This document shows positions 42,821 through 52,063 of a stretch of 64,000 nucleotides of DNA, piece by piece. The position numbers and the translations under genes were made by a program. The stretch lies in NCBI RefSeq assembly GCF_002192695.1, contig NZ_MTLG01000075.1, positions 403,604-467,603 on the forward strand. The letters run 5' to 3'. Numbering within the stretch: the first letter of the stretch is position 1; each line of letters opens with the position of its first letter. The stretch is from Achromobacter xylosoxidans (lineage in GTDB: Bacteria; Pseudomonadota; Gammaproteobacteria; Burkholderiales; Burkholderiaceae_B). The notes under the pieces were generated by a model. That model was not told the DNA's origin. It was given only the letters and a program-made list of their open reading frames with translations, and did no database searches.

Positions 42821-43462
42821 ATGGCGATAAACGACCCCTCCCTGGGCTTCAGCGCTGCGCTCATCCTGCTGGCCTACCTGATCGGCTCCGTGCCATTCGC
42901 CGTGGTGGTCAGCAAACTCATGGGCCTGCAGGACCCCCGCAGCTACGGCTCCAAGAACCCGGGCGCCACCAACGTGCTGCGCACCGGGAACAAGACCGCT
43001 GCCGCGCTGACGCTGCTGGGCGACGCCGCCAAGGGATGGTTCGCGATCTGGCTGGCCGAGAAGCTGGCCCCGGGAATTTCGCCCATTGCGCTGGCGCTGG
43101 TGGCGCTGGCCGCCTTCCTCGGCCATCTGTACCCGATATTCCTGCGCTTCAAGGGCGGCAAGGGCGTGGCCACCGCGCTGGGCGTGCTGGTGGCGATCCA
43201 GCCCTGGCTGGCGGTCGCCACGGCAGCCACCTGGCTCATCGTCGCGGTGTTCTTCCGCTATTCGTCCCTGGCGTCGCTGGTGGCGGCGTTCTTCGCGCCC
43301 GTCTACTACGTGTTCGGCTCCGGCCTGGCCTGGTACGCGCAGCCCCCCATGGGCGTGGCGCTGGCGGTCATCGGCGTGCTGTTGTTCTACCGCCACCGCG
43401 CCAACATCACGCGCCTGGTCCAGGGAACGGAAAGCCGCATCGGCGGCGGCAAAAAGAAATAA
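42821..43462 (+). CDS. plsY: Glycerol-3-phosphate acyltransferase PlsY
   Basis: Inner-membrane enzyme transferring acyl groups from acyl-phosphate to glycerol-3-phosphate. 213 residues, about five hydrophobic segments. The conserved loops are seen: [27 protein letters not shown] (motif 1, about 48-59), [25 protein letters not shown] (motif 2, about 104-121) and [16 protein letters not shown] (motif 3). Confidence 0.96.
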   Translation: MAINDPSLGFSAALILLAYLIGSVPFAVVVSKLMGLQDPRSYGSKNPGATNVLRTGNKTAAALTLLGDAAKGWFAIWLAEKLAPGISPIALALVALAAFLGHLYPIFLRFKGGKGVATALGVLVAIQPWLAVATAATWLIVAVFFRYSSLASLVAAFFAPVYYVFGSGLAWYAQPPMGVALAVIGVLLFYRHRANITRLVQGTESRIGGGKKK

Positions 43463-43484
43463 GCGCAAGGCGCCTGGCGCCACA

Positions 43485-43509
43485 GGGCGGCCCCAGGGGC
43501 CGCCCTTTT
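43485..43509. terminator. Intrinsic terminator of plsY
   Basis: GGGCGGCC (43485-43492) pairs with GGCCGCCC (43498-43505), followed by TTTT. It sits in the 51-bp gap between convergent plsY and tsaD. Confidence 0.85.
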
Positions 43510-43513
43510 CATT

Positions 43514-44545
43514 TCAGGCGATGTCGGCCAGATCCCAGCGCGGCTTGACCGTGAAGCTGTGTGCCTCCGGGTCCAGGGTGACCAGGCCGGCCTTGACCCG
43601 CTCGGCGGCGGCAAAGGCGATCATGGCGCCATTGTCGGTGCAGAGCTCCAGCGGCGGAAAATAGGCGCGCGCCCTCAGCGGCTTGAGCGCGGCGTCCAGC
43701 TTGGCGCGCAGCAACTGGTTGGCGCCGACGCCGCCGGCCACCACCAGGCGCTTCAGGCCGGTCTGCTTCAGGGCCTTGATGGCCTTGGCCGCCAGCACTT
43801 CCACGATGGCGGCCTGCGTGGCCGCGGCCAGGTCGGCTCGGGTCTGTTGGTCCAGTCCACCCGCGGCCTCGGCGGCCTTGACCCGGGTCAGCACCGCCGT
43901 CTTCAGGCCGCTGAAGCTGAAATCCAGGTCGCCGCTGTGCAGCATGGGCCGCGGCAGCTCGAAACGCGCGGCATCGCCGCTGGCGGCCAGCCGGGACAGC
44001 GCCGGTCCGCCCGGATAGCCCAGGCCCATCAGCTTGGCCGACTTGTCGAAGGCCTCGCCCGCGGCGTCGTCCAGCGTCTCGCCCAGCAATTCATAGCGCC
44101 CCACCCCGTCCACGCGCATCAGCTGCGTGTGGCCGCCGGACACCAGCAGCGCCACGAAGGGAAATTCCGGCCGCGGATCCGCCAGCATCGGCGACAGCAG
44201 ATGGCCTTCCAAGTGATGGATGCCGATGGCGGGCAGATGGCGCGACCAGGCGAACGACTGCGCGACGCTGGCGCCCACCAGCAAGGCGCCGGCCAGGCCG
44301 GGCCCGGCCGTGTAGGCCACCGCGCCGATATCCGACATCTGCAGACCCGCGTCCTGGAGGACCTGGCGCGTCAGCGGCACGACCCGGCGGATATGGTCGC
44401 GCGAGGCGAGTTCCGGCACCACGCCCCCGTATTCCTGGTGCATGGCGATCTGGGTATGCAGCGCGTGCGCGAGCAGGCCCCGTTCGGTACAGACGGCTGC
44501 GACGCCGGTTTCGTCGCAGGAGCTTTCAAAGCCGAGAATAATCAT
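43514..44545 (-). CDS. tsaD: tRNA N6-adenosine threonylcarbamoyltransferase TsaD
   Basis: 343-residue essential enzyme for t6A37 in ANN-decoding tRNAs. [16 protein letters not shown] is the family start; metal ligands His111 and His115 in [17 protein letters not shown] and [14 protein letters not shown] follow, with [13 protein letters not shown] near the end. ATG at 44545 is chosen because it gives this canonical start; the upstream frame is unsupported. Divergent from the purine permease. Confidence 0.97.
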   Translation of the reverse strand: MIILGFESSCDETGVAAVCTERGLLAHALHTQIAMHQEYGGVVPELASRDHIRRVVPLTRQVLQDAGLQMSDIGAVAYTAGPGLAGALLVGASVAQSFAWSRHLPAIGIHHLEGHLLSPMLADPRPEFPFVALLVSGGHTQLMRVDGVGRYELLGETLDDAAGEAFDKSAKLMGLGYPGGPALSRLAASGDAARFELPRPMLHSGDLDFSFSGLKTAVLTRVKAAEAAGGLDQQTRADLAAATQAAIVEVLAAKAIKALKQTGLKRLVVAGGVGANQLLRAKLDAALKPLRARAYFPPLELCTDNGAMIAFAAAERVKAGLVTLDPEAHSFTVKPRWDLADIA

Positions 44546-44655
44546 GGCGGCAGAGTTTACAACTGATGCGAAAATACGCCCTTTCATGAAAAATCGACGG
44601 GCAACCCAGCCCGCCCACAACAACCCGCAATCCTGCAAACACATTGGGGACTCGA

Positions 44656-45948
44656 ATGCTCGAGAAGCTATTCAAGCTGCGTGAACACGGCACGACGGCG
44701 CGCACGGAACTGGTCGCCGGCCTGACGACATTCCTGACGATGTCGTACATCATCTTCGTCAATCCGGACATCCTGTCATCGACGGGCATGAACCGCGATG
44801 CCGTGTTCGTCGCCACCTGCCTGGCCGCCGCGCTGGGCTCGCTGGTGATGGCGCTGATCGCCAACTGGCCGATCGGCATGGCGCCGGGCATGGGCCTGAA
44901 CGCCTTCTTCGCATTCACCGTGGTCAAGACCATGGGCTACACCTGGGAGCAGGCGCTGGGCGCCGTGTTCATCTCGGGCGTGATCTTCCTGTTCCTGACG
45001 TTCTCGGGCATCCGGGTCTGGCTGGTCAAGGGCATTCCGCATTCGCTGCGCAGCGCCATCGCCGCCGGCATCGGGCTGTTCCTTGCCATTATCGCGCTAT
45101 CCAGCGCCAACATCGTGGTCGCGCATCCGGCCACCAAGGTCACGCTGGGCGACCTGACCCAGCCCGGCCCGCTGTTCGCCATCCTGGGCTTCTTCATCAT
45201 TGCGGCGCTGGACGCGCTGCGCGTGCGCGGCGCGATCCTGATCGGCATCCTGGTGGTCACCGTGCTGTCGATGGCGCTGGGCTACAACGAATTCAAGGGC
45301 ATCTTCGCCGCGCCGCCCAGCCTGGCGCCCACGCTGATGAAGCTGGACATCCTGGGCGCGCTGCACAGCGGCTTCGTGCACGTCATCCTGGTGTTCGTGC
45401 TGGTCGAAGTGTTCGACGCCACCGGCACGCTGGTGGGCGTGGCCAAGCGCGCGGGCCTGATGCCCGAGAACCGGCCCAACCGCCTGGGCCGCGCGCTCTT
45501 TGCCGACAGCAGCGCCATCGTGGCCGGCTCGATGCTGGGCACCAGCAGCACCACCGCCTACGTCGAAAGCGCCTCGGGCGTGCAGGCCGGCGGGCGCACC
45601 GGCATGACCGCGCTGGTCGTGGCGGTGCTGTTCCTGGCCGCGCTGTTCATCTCGCCGCTGGCCGGCGCCGTGCCTGCCTACGCCACCGCGCCCGCCCTGC
45701 TCTACGTGGCCGGCCTGATGATGCGCGAACTGATCGACATCGACTGGAACGACGTCTGCGAAGCCACGCCGGCCGCGCTGACCGCGCTGGTCATGCCGTT
45801 CACGTATTCGATCGCCAACGGCATCGCCTTCGGCTTCATCAGCTATGTGGTGCTGAAGACGGCCACCGGCAAGATCCGCGACGTGCATCCCGCCACCTGG
45901 CTGGTCGCGGCGCTGTTCGTGATCCGCTACGCCTTCTTCCCGGGCTAG
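44656..45948 (+). CDS. NCS2-family purine permease (AzgA/PbuG-like)
   Basis: 430 residues with about 12-13 hydrophobic segments. [22 protein letters not shown] and [16 protein letters not shown] are typical of AzgA/PbuG adenine-guanine-hypoxanthine proton symporters, as are [33 protein letters not shown] and [25 protein letters not shown] at 44656 with GGGGA upstream. No purine genes are adjacent, so a scavenging role is inferred from the family. Confidence 0.92.
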   Translation: MLEKLFKLREHGTTARTELVAGLTTFLTMSYIIFVNPDILSSTGMNRDAVFVATCLAAALGSLVMALIANWPIGMAPGMGLNAFFAFTVVKTMGYTWEQALGAVFISGVIFLFLTFSGIRVWLVKGIPHSLRSAIAAGIGLFLAIIALSSANIVVAHPATKVTLGDLTQPGPLFAILGFFIIAALDALRVRGAILIGILVVTVLSMALGYNEFKGIFAAPPSLAPTLMKLDILGALHSGFVHVILVFVLVEVFDATGTLVGVAKRAGLMPENRPNRLGRALFADSSAIVAGSMLGTSSTTAYVESASGVQAGGRTGMTALVVAVLFLAALFISPLAGAVPAYATAPALLYVAGLMMRELIDIDWNDVCEATPAALTALVMPFTYSIANGIAFGFISYVVLKTATGKIRDVHPATWLVAALFVIRYAFFPG

Positions 45949-45996
45949 GCCCGGTCCCGAGGCCGCTCGCAAGGCGGACCAATCGCAGCAATAGCG

Positions 45997-46049
45997 GAAA
46001 TCAATCAACCCGCCGCACCATAAGGTTGCTGGCGGGGCAGCTTGATTTC
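45997..46049. repeat. Long inverted repeat downstream of the purine permease gene
   Basis: GAAATCAA (45997-46004) inverted as TTGATTTC (46042-46049), with CCCGCC (46009-46014) / GGCGGG (46031-46036) inside. It is about 50 bp after the permease stop and 107 bp before the LLM gene. Not followed by a T run. It may be a 3' structure of one transcript or an operator of the next. Confidence 0.6.
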
Positions 46050-46155
46050 ACCGATACACTCCCCATGTATAACGGCATATGGAGTCCGCCTTGCGCCTTA
46101 CCCGCTTTGTTTCCGCCCCGCTGTCCTGTTCCACCGCATGCACGGAGGTTTCCGC

Positions 46156-47172
46156 ATGAGCAGCCTGGCCCGCATCCCCTTTTCCGTACTGGACCTGGCC
46201 CCGATTGTGCAGGGCCGCGACGCGGCTGACGCCTTCCGCAACACGGTCGCGGTCGCGCAGCACGTGGAACGCCTGGGCTACAAGCGCTTCTGGCTGGCGG
46301 AACACCACAACATCAACGGCGTGGCCAGCAGCGCCACCGCGGTGCTGATCGGCCACGTGGCCTCGCACACCAGCACGCTGCGCGTGGGCTCTGGCGGCGT
46401 CATGCTGCCCAACCACGCGCCGCTGATCATTGCCGAGCAGTTCGGCACGCTGGAAACCCTTTACCCCGGCCGCATCGACCTGGGCCTGGGCCGCGCGCCC
46501 GGCAGCGACGGCGCCACGCAACACGCATTGCGGCGCGGTCCGCGCAGCGGATTGGAGTTCCCGGCGCTGGTGGAGGAGTTGCGCGGTTTCCTCGCGCCTT
46601 CGCGCCCTGGACAACCGGTGCGCGCCATTCCCGGCGAAGGCCTGGACATTCCGATCTGGCTGCTGGGTTCCAGCGATTTCAGCGCGCGGCTCGCCGCGGA
46701 GCTGGGCCTGCCCTTCTCCTTCGCGGGCCATTTTTCGCCCGAGGGCATGGCGGCCATGCGCTTGTACCGCCATTTGTTCAAGCCGTCGGCAACGCTGGCG
46801 CGGCCCTACGCCATGATAGGCGTGCCGGTCGTGGCCGCCGAAACCGATGAAGCCGCCAGGCGCCAGGCCACTACCCAACAGCTGAAATTCCTGTCGCTGG
46901 TGCGCGGCAACCGCCTGCAGCTGCAGCCGCCCGTGGACAGCATGGACGGCCTGTGGAACGAATGGGAACGCGAGGCGGTCCATCAAAGACTGGGCGCCGC
47001 GATCGTGGGCGGCCCCGATACCGTCCGGCGCGAACTGGAAGCCCTGGTGGCCGAGACCGAGGCCGACGAAGTCATGATCGTCTCGGATTTCTACGACATC
47101 GCCGACCGCCTGCGCTCCTTCGAGATCGTCGCGTCGCTGAAGAACGGCGCCCCGGCAAGCACCGCGGCCTGA
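46156..47172 (+). CDS. LLM-class flavin-dependent oxidoreductase (luciferase-like, YhbW type)
   Basis: 338 residues, a TIM-barrel FMN enzyme of the bacterial luciferase family. FSVLDLAPI at the start, [26 protein letters not shown] (about residues 39-64), [37 protein letters not shown], and the C-terminal [11 protein letters not shown] are typical of the one-domain LLM group. ATG at 46156 has GGAGG 8 bp upstream. Substrate unknown. Confidence 0.91.
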   Translation: MSSLARIPFSVLDLAPIVQGRDAADAFRNTVAVAQHVERLGYKRFWLAEHHNINGVASSATAVLIGHVASHTSTLRVGSGGVMLPNHAPLIIAEQFGTLETLYPGRIDLGLGRAPGSDGATQHALRRGPRSGLEFPALVEELRGFLAPSRPGQPVRAIPGEGLDIPIWLLGSSDFSARLAAELGLPFSFAGHFSPEGMAAMRLYRHLFKPSATLARPYAMIGVPVVAAETDEAARRQATTQQLKFLSLVRGNRLQLQPPVDSMDGLWNEWEREAVHQRLGAAIVGGPDTVRRELEALVAETEADEVMIVSDFYDIADRLRSFEIVASLKNGAPASTAA

Positions 47173-47339
47173 GCGCCGCGGCCCGCGCCCCAGGCGCCAA
47201 CCATTGCGACGCGGCCATGACCCGCTCTACTATCGTTCTAAAGCACCGAACGCCGCCGCAACGCCCCATCGGGTCCGGGACGGGCATACCCCGGGCCTCT
47301 GACACCGCTTTTTACGCCGCTCGCCGGCAAGGATTCAAA

Positions 47340-47714
47340 ATGAGTATTGTTGAACTCACCAAAGACAGCTTCCAGGAAGCCATCACCCCCGACGGTACGC
47401 TGATCGTCGATTTCTGGGCGCCCTGGTGCGGCCCCTGCCGCGGTTTCGCGCCGGTATTCGAACAGGCCGCGACCGAGCATCCCGACGTCACCTTTGCCAA
47501 GGTCAATACCGACGTGGAACAGGAACTGGCTGGCGCGCTGGGCATCCGCTCCATCCCGACCCTGATGGTCTTCCGCGAAAAGGTCCTGCTGTTCTCGCAA
47601 CCGGGCGCCTTGTCCGGCGGCCAGCTCAACGAGCTGCTCGCCAAGATCAAGGAAGTGGACATGGAAAAGGTCCATCAGGAGATCGCGGCGGCCCAGAACG
47701 GGCAGGACGCCTGA
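47340..47714 (+). CDS. Thioredoxin-family protein
   Basis: 124 residues: active site WCGPC (Cys30, Cys33), cis-Pro loop RSIPTLMVF and DFWAPWCGPC as in thioredoxin. It is longer than TrxA (about 108) with a helical C-terminal tail (VDMEKVHQEIAAAQNGQDA). Cytoplasmic disulphide reductase. AAGGA lies upstream of the ATG. 167 bp after the LLM gene; a shared transcript is possible. Confidence 0.92.
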   Translation: MSIVELTKDSFQEAITPDGTLIVDFWAPWCGPCRGFAPVFEQAATEHPDVTFAKVNTDVEQELAGALGIRSIPTLMVFREKVLLFSQPGALSGGQLNELLAKIKEVDMEKVHQEIAAAQNGQDA

Positions 47715-47740
47715 ACGCCGCGCGGGCCGTGCGCCTGGGA

Positions 47741-48328
47741 TCAGGACTCGACTTCCCAGGCCGCGCGGCCGCGAGTGATGTTGGCGGCGGTCACCTCCAG
47801 GTCCGCCACCGCCGCGCGCGGCACCGTGAACCGTAGCGCCACCCCTTCTTCATTGAAATCTTCCTGCAGGATCGCCGCGCCTGCCTGAGCCAGGCGCGAC
47901 TTCAGCAGCGCCAGTTCGCCAAAGCCGCAAGCGCAGGCGATGGTCGCCAGATCCACGATCTCGGTGCGCTCCCCCAGCCGCAGGCAATTGGCCGCGCAGC
48001 CCCCGTAGGCGCGCACCAGTCCGCCTGCGCCGAGCTTGATGCCCCCGTACCAGCGCACTACCAGCACCGCCACGCGGTCCATGTCCTGGCCTTCAATGGC
48101 TTGCAGGATGGGACGGCCGGCCGTGCCTCCCGGTTCGCCGTCGTCATTGAAGCGATATTCCTGGCCAATGCGGTAGGCCCAGCAGTTGTGGGTCGCTTCC
48201 GCGTCGCTATGTTGGCTAAAGAAGCGCATGGCTTCGTCCACGCCGGAGACGGGCGCCGCATACGCGACGAAGCGGCTTTTCTTGATGTCTTCCTGGTAGG
48301 TGCAAGGGGCGGTCAGCGTGTGCGTCAT
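47741..48328 (-). CDS. YigZ/IMPACT family protein
   Basis: 195 residues (ATG at 48328; upstream ATGs at 48337 and 48352 are possible, none with a good ribosome site). IMPACT N-terminal UPF0029 domain: EDIKKSRFVAYAAPV, SDAEATHNCWAYRIG, FNDDGEPGGTAGRPIL, VVRWYGGIKLGAGGLVRAYG, then a DUF1949-like C-terminus. E. coli YigZ is the nearest known protein; its function is not settled. Convergent with the thioredoxin gene. Confidence 0.92.
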   Translation of the reverse strand: MTHTLTAPCTYQEDIKKSRFVAYAAPVSGVDEAMRFFSQHSDAEATHNCWAYRIGQEYRFNDDGEPGGTAGRPILQAIEGQDMDRVAVLVVRWYGGIKLGAGGLVRAYGGCAANCLRLGERTEIVDLATIACACGFGELALLKSRLAQAGAAILQEDFNEEGVALRFTVPRAAVADLEVTAANITRGRAAWEVES

Positions 48329-48355
48329 GACCGGCATTGTATGTGCCGGCAACCC

Positions 48356-49162
48356 CTAGCCGTGGCAGTCGGGCACTTCCTGGTCGAGGTACACGTCGAA
48401 GGCCACGTCGCGCGCCCACTTCGCGGTCATGGCCTTCCAGGCGCCCGCGCGATCCCAGGCGCGCATCTCCTGGCCCAGCCAGTTGCGGCTGGCGGAATCG
48501 GACGCCGGCAGCAGCCACACGCGTTCGCGCCGGGCGCCATCGGCCGCCAGCGTCGAGGAGAACTTCTTCCATTCCGGAAAGCGCACCAGCGGTTCCCAGA
48601 CCGCGTCGTCGACCAGGCCGATGTCGCAGTTGCCTTCGCGCACCGCGACCAGCGCATCGGACGGCACGCGGTAAGTGCGCACCACGGCGCCCCAGCCTTC
48701 GGCCAGGGCGCGGGAAGCGGTTGCGGCCTCGGCCATGCAGACGCTGCGGCCGCGCACGTCGGCGGGCCGGCGCAGGCTGGTATCGCTGCGGATCACGGCC
48801 TTGGGACGCGCGGCATAGCCCGTGGCTTGCGCCGCGACGCTATCGGGCTGGCCCGCGGCGCCGTCAGCCAGCACCAGGTCGACCTGCCCCGCCGCCAGCG
48901 CGGCGGCGGCCTGTTCCCGCGGCAATTGCAGCAGGCGCACCGGTAGTCCGAGGCTTTGCCCCAATCTGTCGGTCATTGCGGCATCCAGGCCGTCCGGCGT
49001 GCGGATCTTGGCGCCGGCCGCGGGCGGCGGCGCCAGGAAAGGCACGCCCACCACCAGTTCGCCGCGCGCCCGCGCCGCCGCGAAGGCGTCCGGCTGCGCC
49101 TGCGCGAGGCCGGACGCAGCCAGGCAGGCGCCAAGGACGAAGAGACGGATGCGGCCGATCAT
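48356..49162 (-). CDS. Transporter substrate-binding-domain protein (SBP_bac_3 class)
   Basis: 268 residues; signal peptide MIGRIRLFVLGACLAASGLAQAQ. Type II amino-acid-like binding fold: ARGELVVGVPFLAPPP, GLDAAMTDRLGQSLGLPV, AAGQVDLVLADGA, RPADVRGRSVCMAEAATA and REGNCDIGLVDDA. It lies 18 bp after the Ssu-type permease and is the last gene of that operon, but belongs to a different receptor family from the operon's first receptor. It has no cognate permease of its own here. The Cys pair (Cys near 142 and 183) may form a disulphide. Confidence 0.85.
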   Translation of the reverse strand: MIGRIRLFVLGACLAASGLAQAQPDAFAAARARGELVVGVPFLAPPPAAGAKIRTPDGLDAAMTDRLGQSLGLPVRLLQLPREQAAAALAAGQVDLVLADGAAGQPDSVAAQATGYAARPKAVIRSDTSLRRPADVRGRSVCMAEAATASRALAEGWGAVVRTYRVPSDALVAVREGNCDIGLVDDAVWEPLVRFPEWKKFSSTLAADGARRERVWLLPASDSASRNWLGQEMRAWDRAGAWKAMTAKWARDVAFDVYLDQEVPDCHG

Positions 49163-49180
49163 GCGGGACTCCTGTCGCCC

Positions 49181-49954
49181 TCAGACGTACTGATAGCGCA
49201 GCAGGCGGTGCTTGAGGTTTTCAAGCACGAACTGGTCGATCAGCGCGGCCAGCACGGCGATGACCAGGATGTTGGTCATGACGCCGGTCATGTCGGCGAT
49301 CTCGCCCGAATAGGCCAGCGAACGGCCCAGTCCCTTGCCGAATCCGATCAGCATTTCCGCCGAGATCAACGCGCGCCAGGCATTGCCGAACGCGAGCTGC
49401 GCGCCAGTGATGAGTTCGGGCATGACCGCCGGCAGGTAGACCCGCTTGACCAGGCCCCAGCGCGTGGCGCCCATCACGCGCGCCGCCGACACGTGCACGC
49501 GCTGCACGGACTCGGTGGCGTTCATGACGCTGAGCGCGGCCGGGAAGAAGGCCGACAGCGCCACCACCACGATGATGGGCGTATTGCCGAAGCCCATCAC
49601 GATCAGGAACAGCGGCACCCAGGCGATCGACGGAATCGACTGCAGGATGACGATGGCGCTGCGCAGCACTTCGCGAAAGAAGAACAGCACCGCCGCCACC
49701 AGGCCGAAGCCTATGCCGGCGGCCAACGCCAGGCCGTAGCCCGCCCCCAGCCGCCCCAACGTGCCCATGAGGCTCTGGTGGAAGGATTGCTTGCCCAGGT
49801 CTTCGACCAGCCGTTCGACCACGGCGGGCACGCCCGGCATCAGGAAGTCCGGCAGCGCGAACGCCGCCAGTTGCCATAGGGCCAGGATGAACAACACGCC
49901 CAGAACGCCCGCGAAATGCTTGCGGGCGCCGGTGACTCGGGTAGATGCGCTCAA
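49181..49954 (-). CDS. ABC transporter permease, Ssu/Tau type
   Basis: 257 residues, six hydrophobic segments. EAA-type loop around residues 160-180 (SAARVMGATRWGLVKRVYLP). SIPSIAWVPLFLIVMGFG and FGNAWRALISAEMLIG are characteristic of nitrate/sulphonate/taurine permeases. Its ATG overlaps the receptor's stop (ATGA). Confidence 0.92.
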   Translation of the reverse strand: MSASTRVTGARKHFAGVLGVLFILALWQLAAFALPDFLMPGVPAVVERLVEDLGKQSFHQSLMGTLGRLGAGYGLALAAGIGFGLVAAVLFFFREVLRSAIVILQSIPSIAWVPLFLIVMGFGNTPIIVVVALSAFFPAALSVMNATESVQRVHVSAARVMGATRWGLVKRVYLPAVMPELITGAQLAFGNAWRALISAEMLIGFGKGLGRSLAYSGEIADMTGVMTNILVIAVLAALIDQFVLENLKHRLLRYQYV

Positions 49955-50949
49955 AGCTTGCGAGCCTCTTGCCAGGACAGGTCGACGATGCTGGAGACGT
50001 CATACGGCTTGCCGTCGCGGGTCTTCAGCGAACCCTGGGCTTGCAGGATGTCGGCGATTTCCTGCATGCGGCGGGTGTCCTTGTCGGTCAGCTTGGGCGT
50101 GAAGACCTGCGTGCCGATGGCTTCGGCGATGACCGTTTCGCGCGGCAGCTCGCCGCGGGTCAGGGTCTTCAAGGTGGGCTCGGCGATGAAGTACGACGCG
50201 ATCAGCTTGGACGCCTGCGCGGGTTCCTTCTGCAGCAGCTGGATGGCCTGGTTCTGCGCGTCCAGCGCCTTCCAGACGTCGTCCTTGCGCTTGGCCAGCG
50301 TTTCGCCGGAGGTGATCACCACCATGCACGGGAACGGCCAGGCCTGGCCCACTTCATAGATCTGCTTGACCGGCGCGATCAGCTGCGCAATGCGGTCGTA
50401 GGGTTCGAACAGGAAGGCCGCGTCCACGCGCTTGCCCACCAGCGACTGGACCGCCACGGCCGGGCTCACGCCCATGACATTGACGTCATCGGCGGACAGG
50501 TTGCCCTGCTTGAGCACCACGCCCTTCAGGACCACGTCGGCGGTGCTGCCTTCGGCCTGGGAAGCCAGGGTCTTGCCCTTCAGCCCGGCGATGTCCTTGA
50601 TGCCGGAGTCGTCGCGCACGATCAGCGAGTGGTAGCCCTGCTGCGCGCCGCCGACCACCTTCAGGTCCGCGCCCTTGGAGGCCCAGGCCACGGCGTTGGT
50701 GAAACCCAGCACGCCGATATCCAGTTGGCCGCCGACGATGGCCTTGATCAGGTCGGTGCCCGACTTGAACTCGATCAGCTCGGAATCCAGGCCAGCCTTT
50801 TTGTAGTAGCCGCCCTCTTGCGCGACGATGGCTTGCGCATCGTCCATCACGCGCAGATAGCCCACGCGGAATTTCTCGGCGGCCATTGCGGGGGCCGCCG
50901 CCAGCAGCGCCGCGGCCAGCGGCAGGGACAGCCATTGCTTCAATTTCAT
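49951..50949 (-). CDS. ABC transporter substrate-binding protein, SsuA/NMT1 type
   Basis: 332 residues with a signal peptide (cleavage AMA-AE near 24). EKFRVGYLRVMDDAQAIVAQEGGYYKKAGLD and GGQLDIGVLGFTNAVAWASKG are NMT1/SsuA-like. SsuA/TauA receptors bind alkylsulphonates or taurine; thiamine precursor and nitrate receptors are related, so the ligand stays open. Between the ATPase and permease genes on the minus strand. Confidence 0.9.
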   Translation of the reverse strand: MKLKQWLSLPLAAALLAAAPAMAAEKFRVGYLRVMDDAQAIVAQEGGYYKKAGLDSELIEFKSGTDLIKAIVGGQLDIGVLGFTNAVAWASKGADLKVVGGAQQGYHSLIVRDDSGIKDIAGLKGKTLASQAEGSTADVVLKGVVLKQGNLSADDVNVMGVSPAVAVQSLVGKRVDAAFLFEPYDRIAQLIAPVKQIYEVGQAWPFPCMVVITSGETLAKRKDDVWKALDAQNQAIQLLQKEPAQASKLIASYFIAEPTLKTLTRGELPRETVIAEAIGTQVFTPKLTDKDTRRMQEIADILQAQGSLKTRDGKPYDVSSIVDLSWQEARKL

Positions 50950-51019
50950 GGGAAGTGCTCCAGGGTATGCAGGGCCGGCCGGCGCGCAGGCGCCGGCCGG
51001 CGGGAATCCAGATCAGGGA

Positions 51020-51790
51020 TCAGGCCGCCAGGGCCAGGTCGGCGTGCTCGCCCGCGCCGTCCACCGCGATGCCGAGCAGGCGCAGGATCTCGCGCTTTTC
51101 AGCAGCCAGGCCGGACAGGTCATGGGTCTTTTCGCGGTGCGCCAGGTTGAACTCGCGCAGCACGCGCGCCGGGCGCGGGCTGAAGACGATGATGCGGTCG
51201 GCCAGGAACAGGGCCTCGTCCACGTCGTGGGTCACCAGCAGGACAGTGGGCTTTTCCTGGGCGATGAGCTGGCGCAGCACGTCCTGCAGGCTCAGCCGGG
51301 TCAGCGCGTCCAGCGCTCCGAAGGGCTCGTCCATCAGCATGGTCTGCGGCTGGGCGATGAAGGCGCGCGCCAGCGCGGCGCGTTGGCGCATGCCGCCGGA
51401 CACCTGATGCGGGTAATAGTGTTCGAAGCCGGCCAGACTGACGCGCGCCAGCCACTGGCGCGCGGCTTCGCGGGCGCGGGACTTGGGCGTGTTCTGGAAT
51501 TCCAGCGCCAGCGCCACGTTGTCCTCCAGCGTCAGCCAGGGGTACAGCGCATGTTCCTGGAACACCAGCGTCCGGCTGGGATGGGGGCCCGCAACCGCCT
51601 TGCCGTCGGCCAGCACGCTGCCTTCGGTGGGCTGCTCCAGGCCGGCCGCCAGATGCAGCAAGGTCGACTTGCCGCAGCCCGAGGGACCCACCAGGGCAAC
51701 CAGTTCACCGGTCTTGATTTCGCTGGTAAAGCCGTCCACCACCGGCAGTTCGCCGAAGTGCTTATGGACGTGATCGAAGGTGAGATTCAT
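51020..51790 (-). CDS. ABC transporter ATPase, SsuB/TauB type
   Basis: 256 residues: Walker A GPSGCGKST, TLVFQEHALYPW Q-loop, signature VSGGMRQRAALARAF, Walker B LMDEPFGALDALTR and H-loop VTHDVDEALFLADR, the last two being close to SsuB/TauB. ATG at 51790 gives MNLTFDHVHKHFG; the frame upstream has no support. First gene of the four-gene minus-strand operon; the AT-rich DNA upstream holds its promoter. Confidence 0.93.
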   Translation of the reverse strand: MNLTFDHVHKHFGELPVVDGFTSEIKTGELVALVGPSGCGKSTLLHLAAGLEQPTEGSVLADGKAVAGPHPSRTLVFQEHALYPWLTLEDNVALALEFQNTPKSRAREAARQWLARVSLAGFEHYYPHQVSGGMRQRAALARAFIAQPQTMLMDEPFGALDALTRLSLQDVLRQLIAQEKPTVLLVTHDVDEALFLADRIIVFSPRPARVLREFNLAHREKTHDLSGLAAEKREILRLLGIAVDGAGEHADLALAA

Positions 51791-52063
51791 GGAATGTATC
51801 GTGGCGGGCCAAAAATGAGCCCCCAATCTAACAATTCGTTATATGAATCCAAACTATCAATATTGAATTTCTTAACTTCTTTTCGTAATAAAGAACGCAT
51901 CGACAACGCTCTGCCGGACTAGCTACAGGCGCTGAGCCTCGCCCACATTCCGCCAGCAATACTCAATTCGAATCGATAACGCGTAAAACGATATTGGACC
52001 CTCGCCCCTCCCGTCATTAAGGTGGATCCCAGACATAACGGGGCCCACCCCGATCGGAGCGAC
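51791..52063. promoter_or_regulatory. AT-rich divergent promoter region
   Basis: 273 bp separate the Ssu-type operon from the CoA-transferase operon. About 51,825-51,900 is strongly AT-rich for this genome, with ATTC-N7-GAAT (51835-51849) as an inverted pair. It most likely holds the promoter of the Ssu-type operon and perhaps a CysB/Cbl-class activator site (inference only). GGAG at 52056-52059 serves the plus-strand CoA-transferase gene. Confidence 0.45.
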
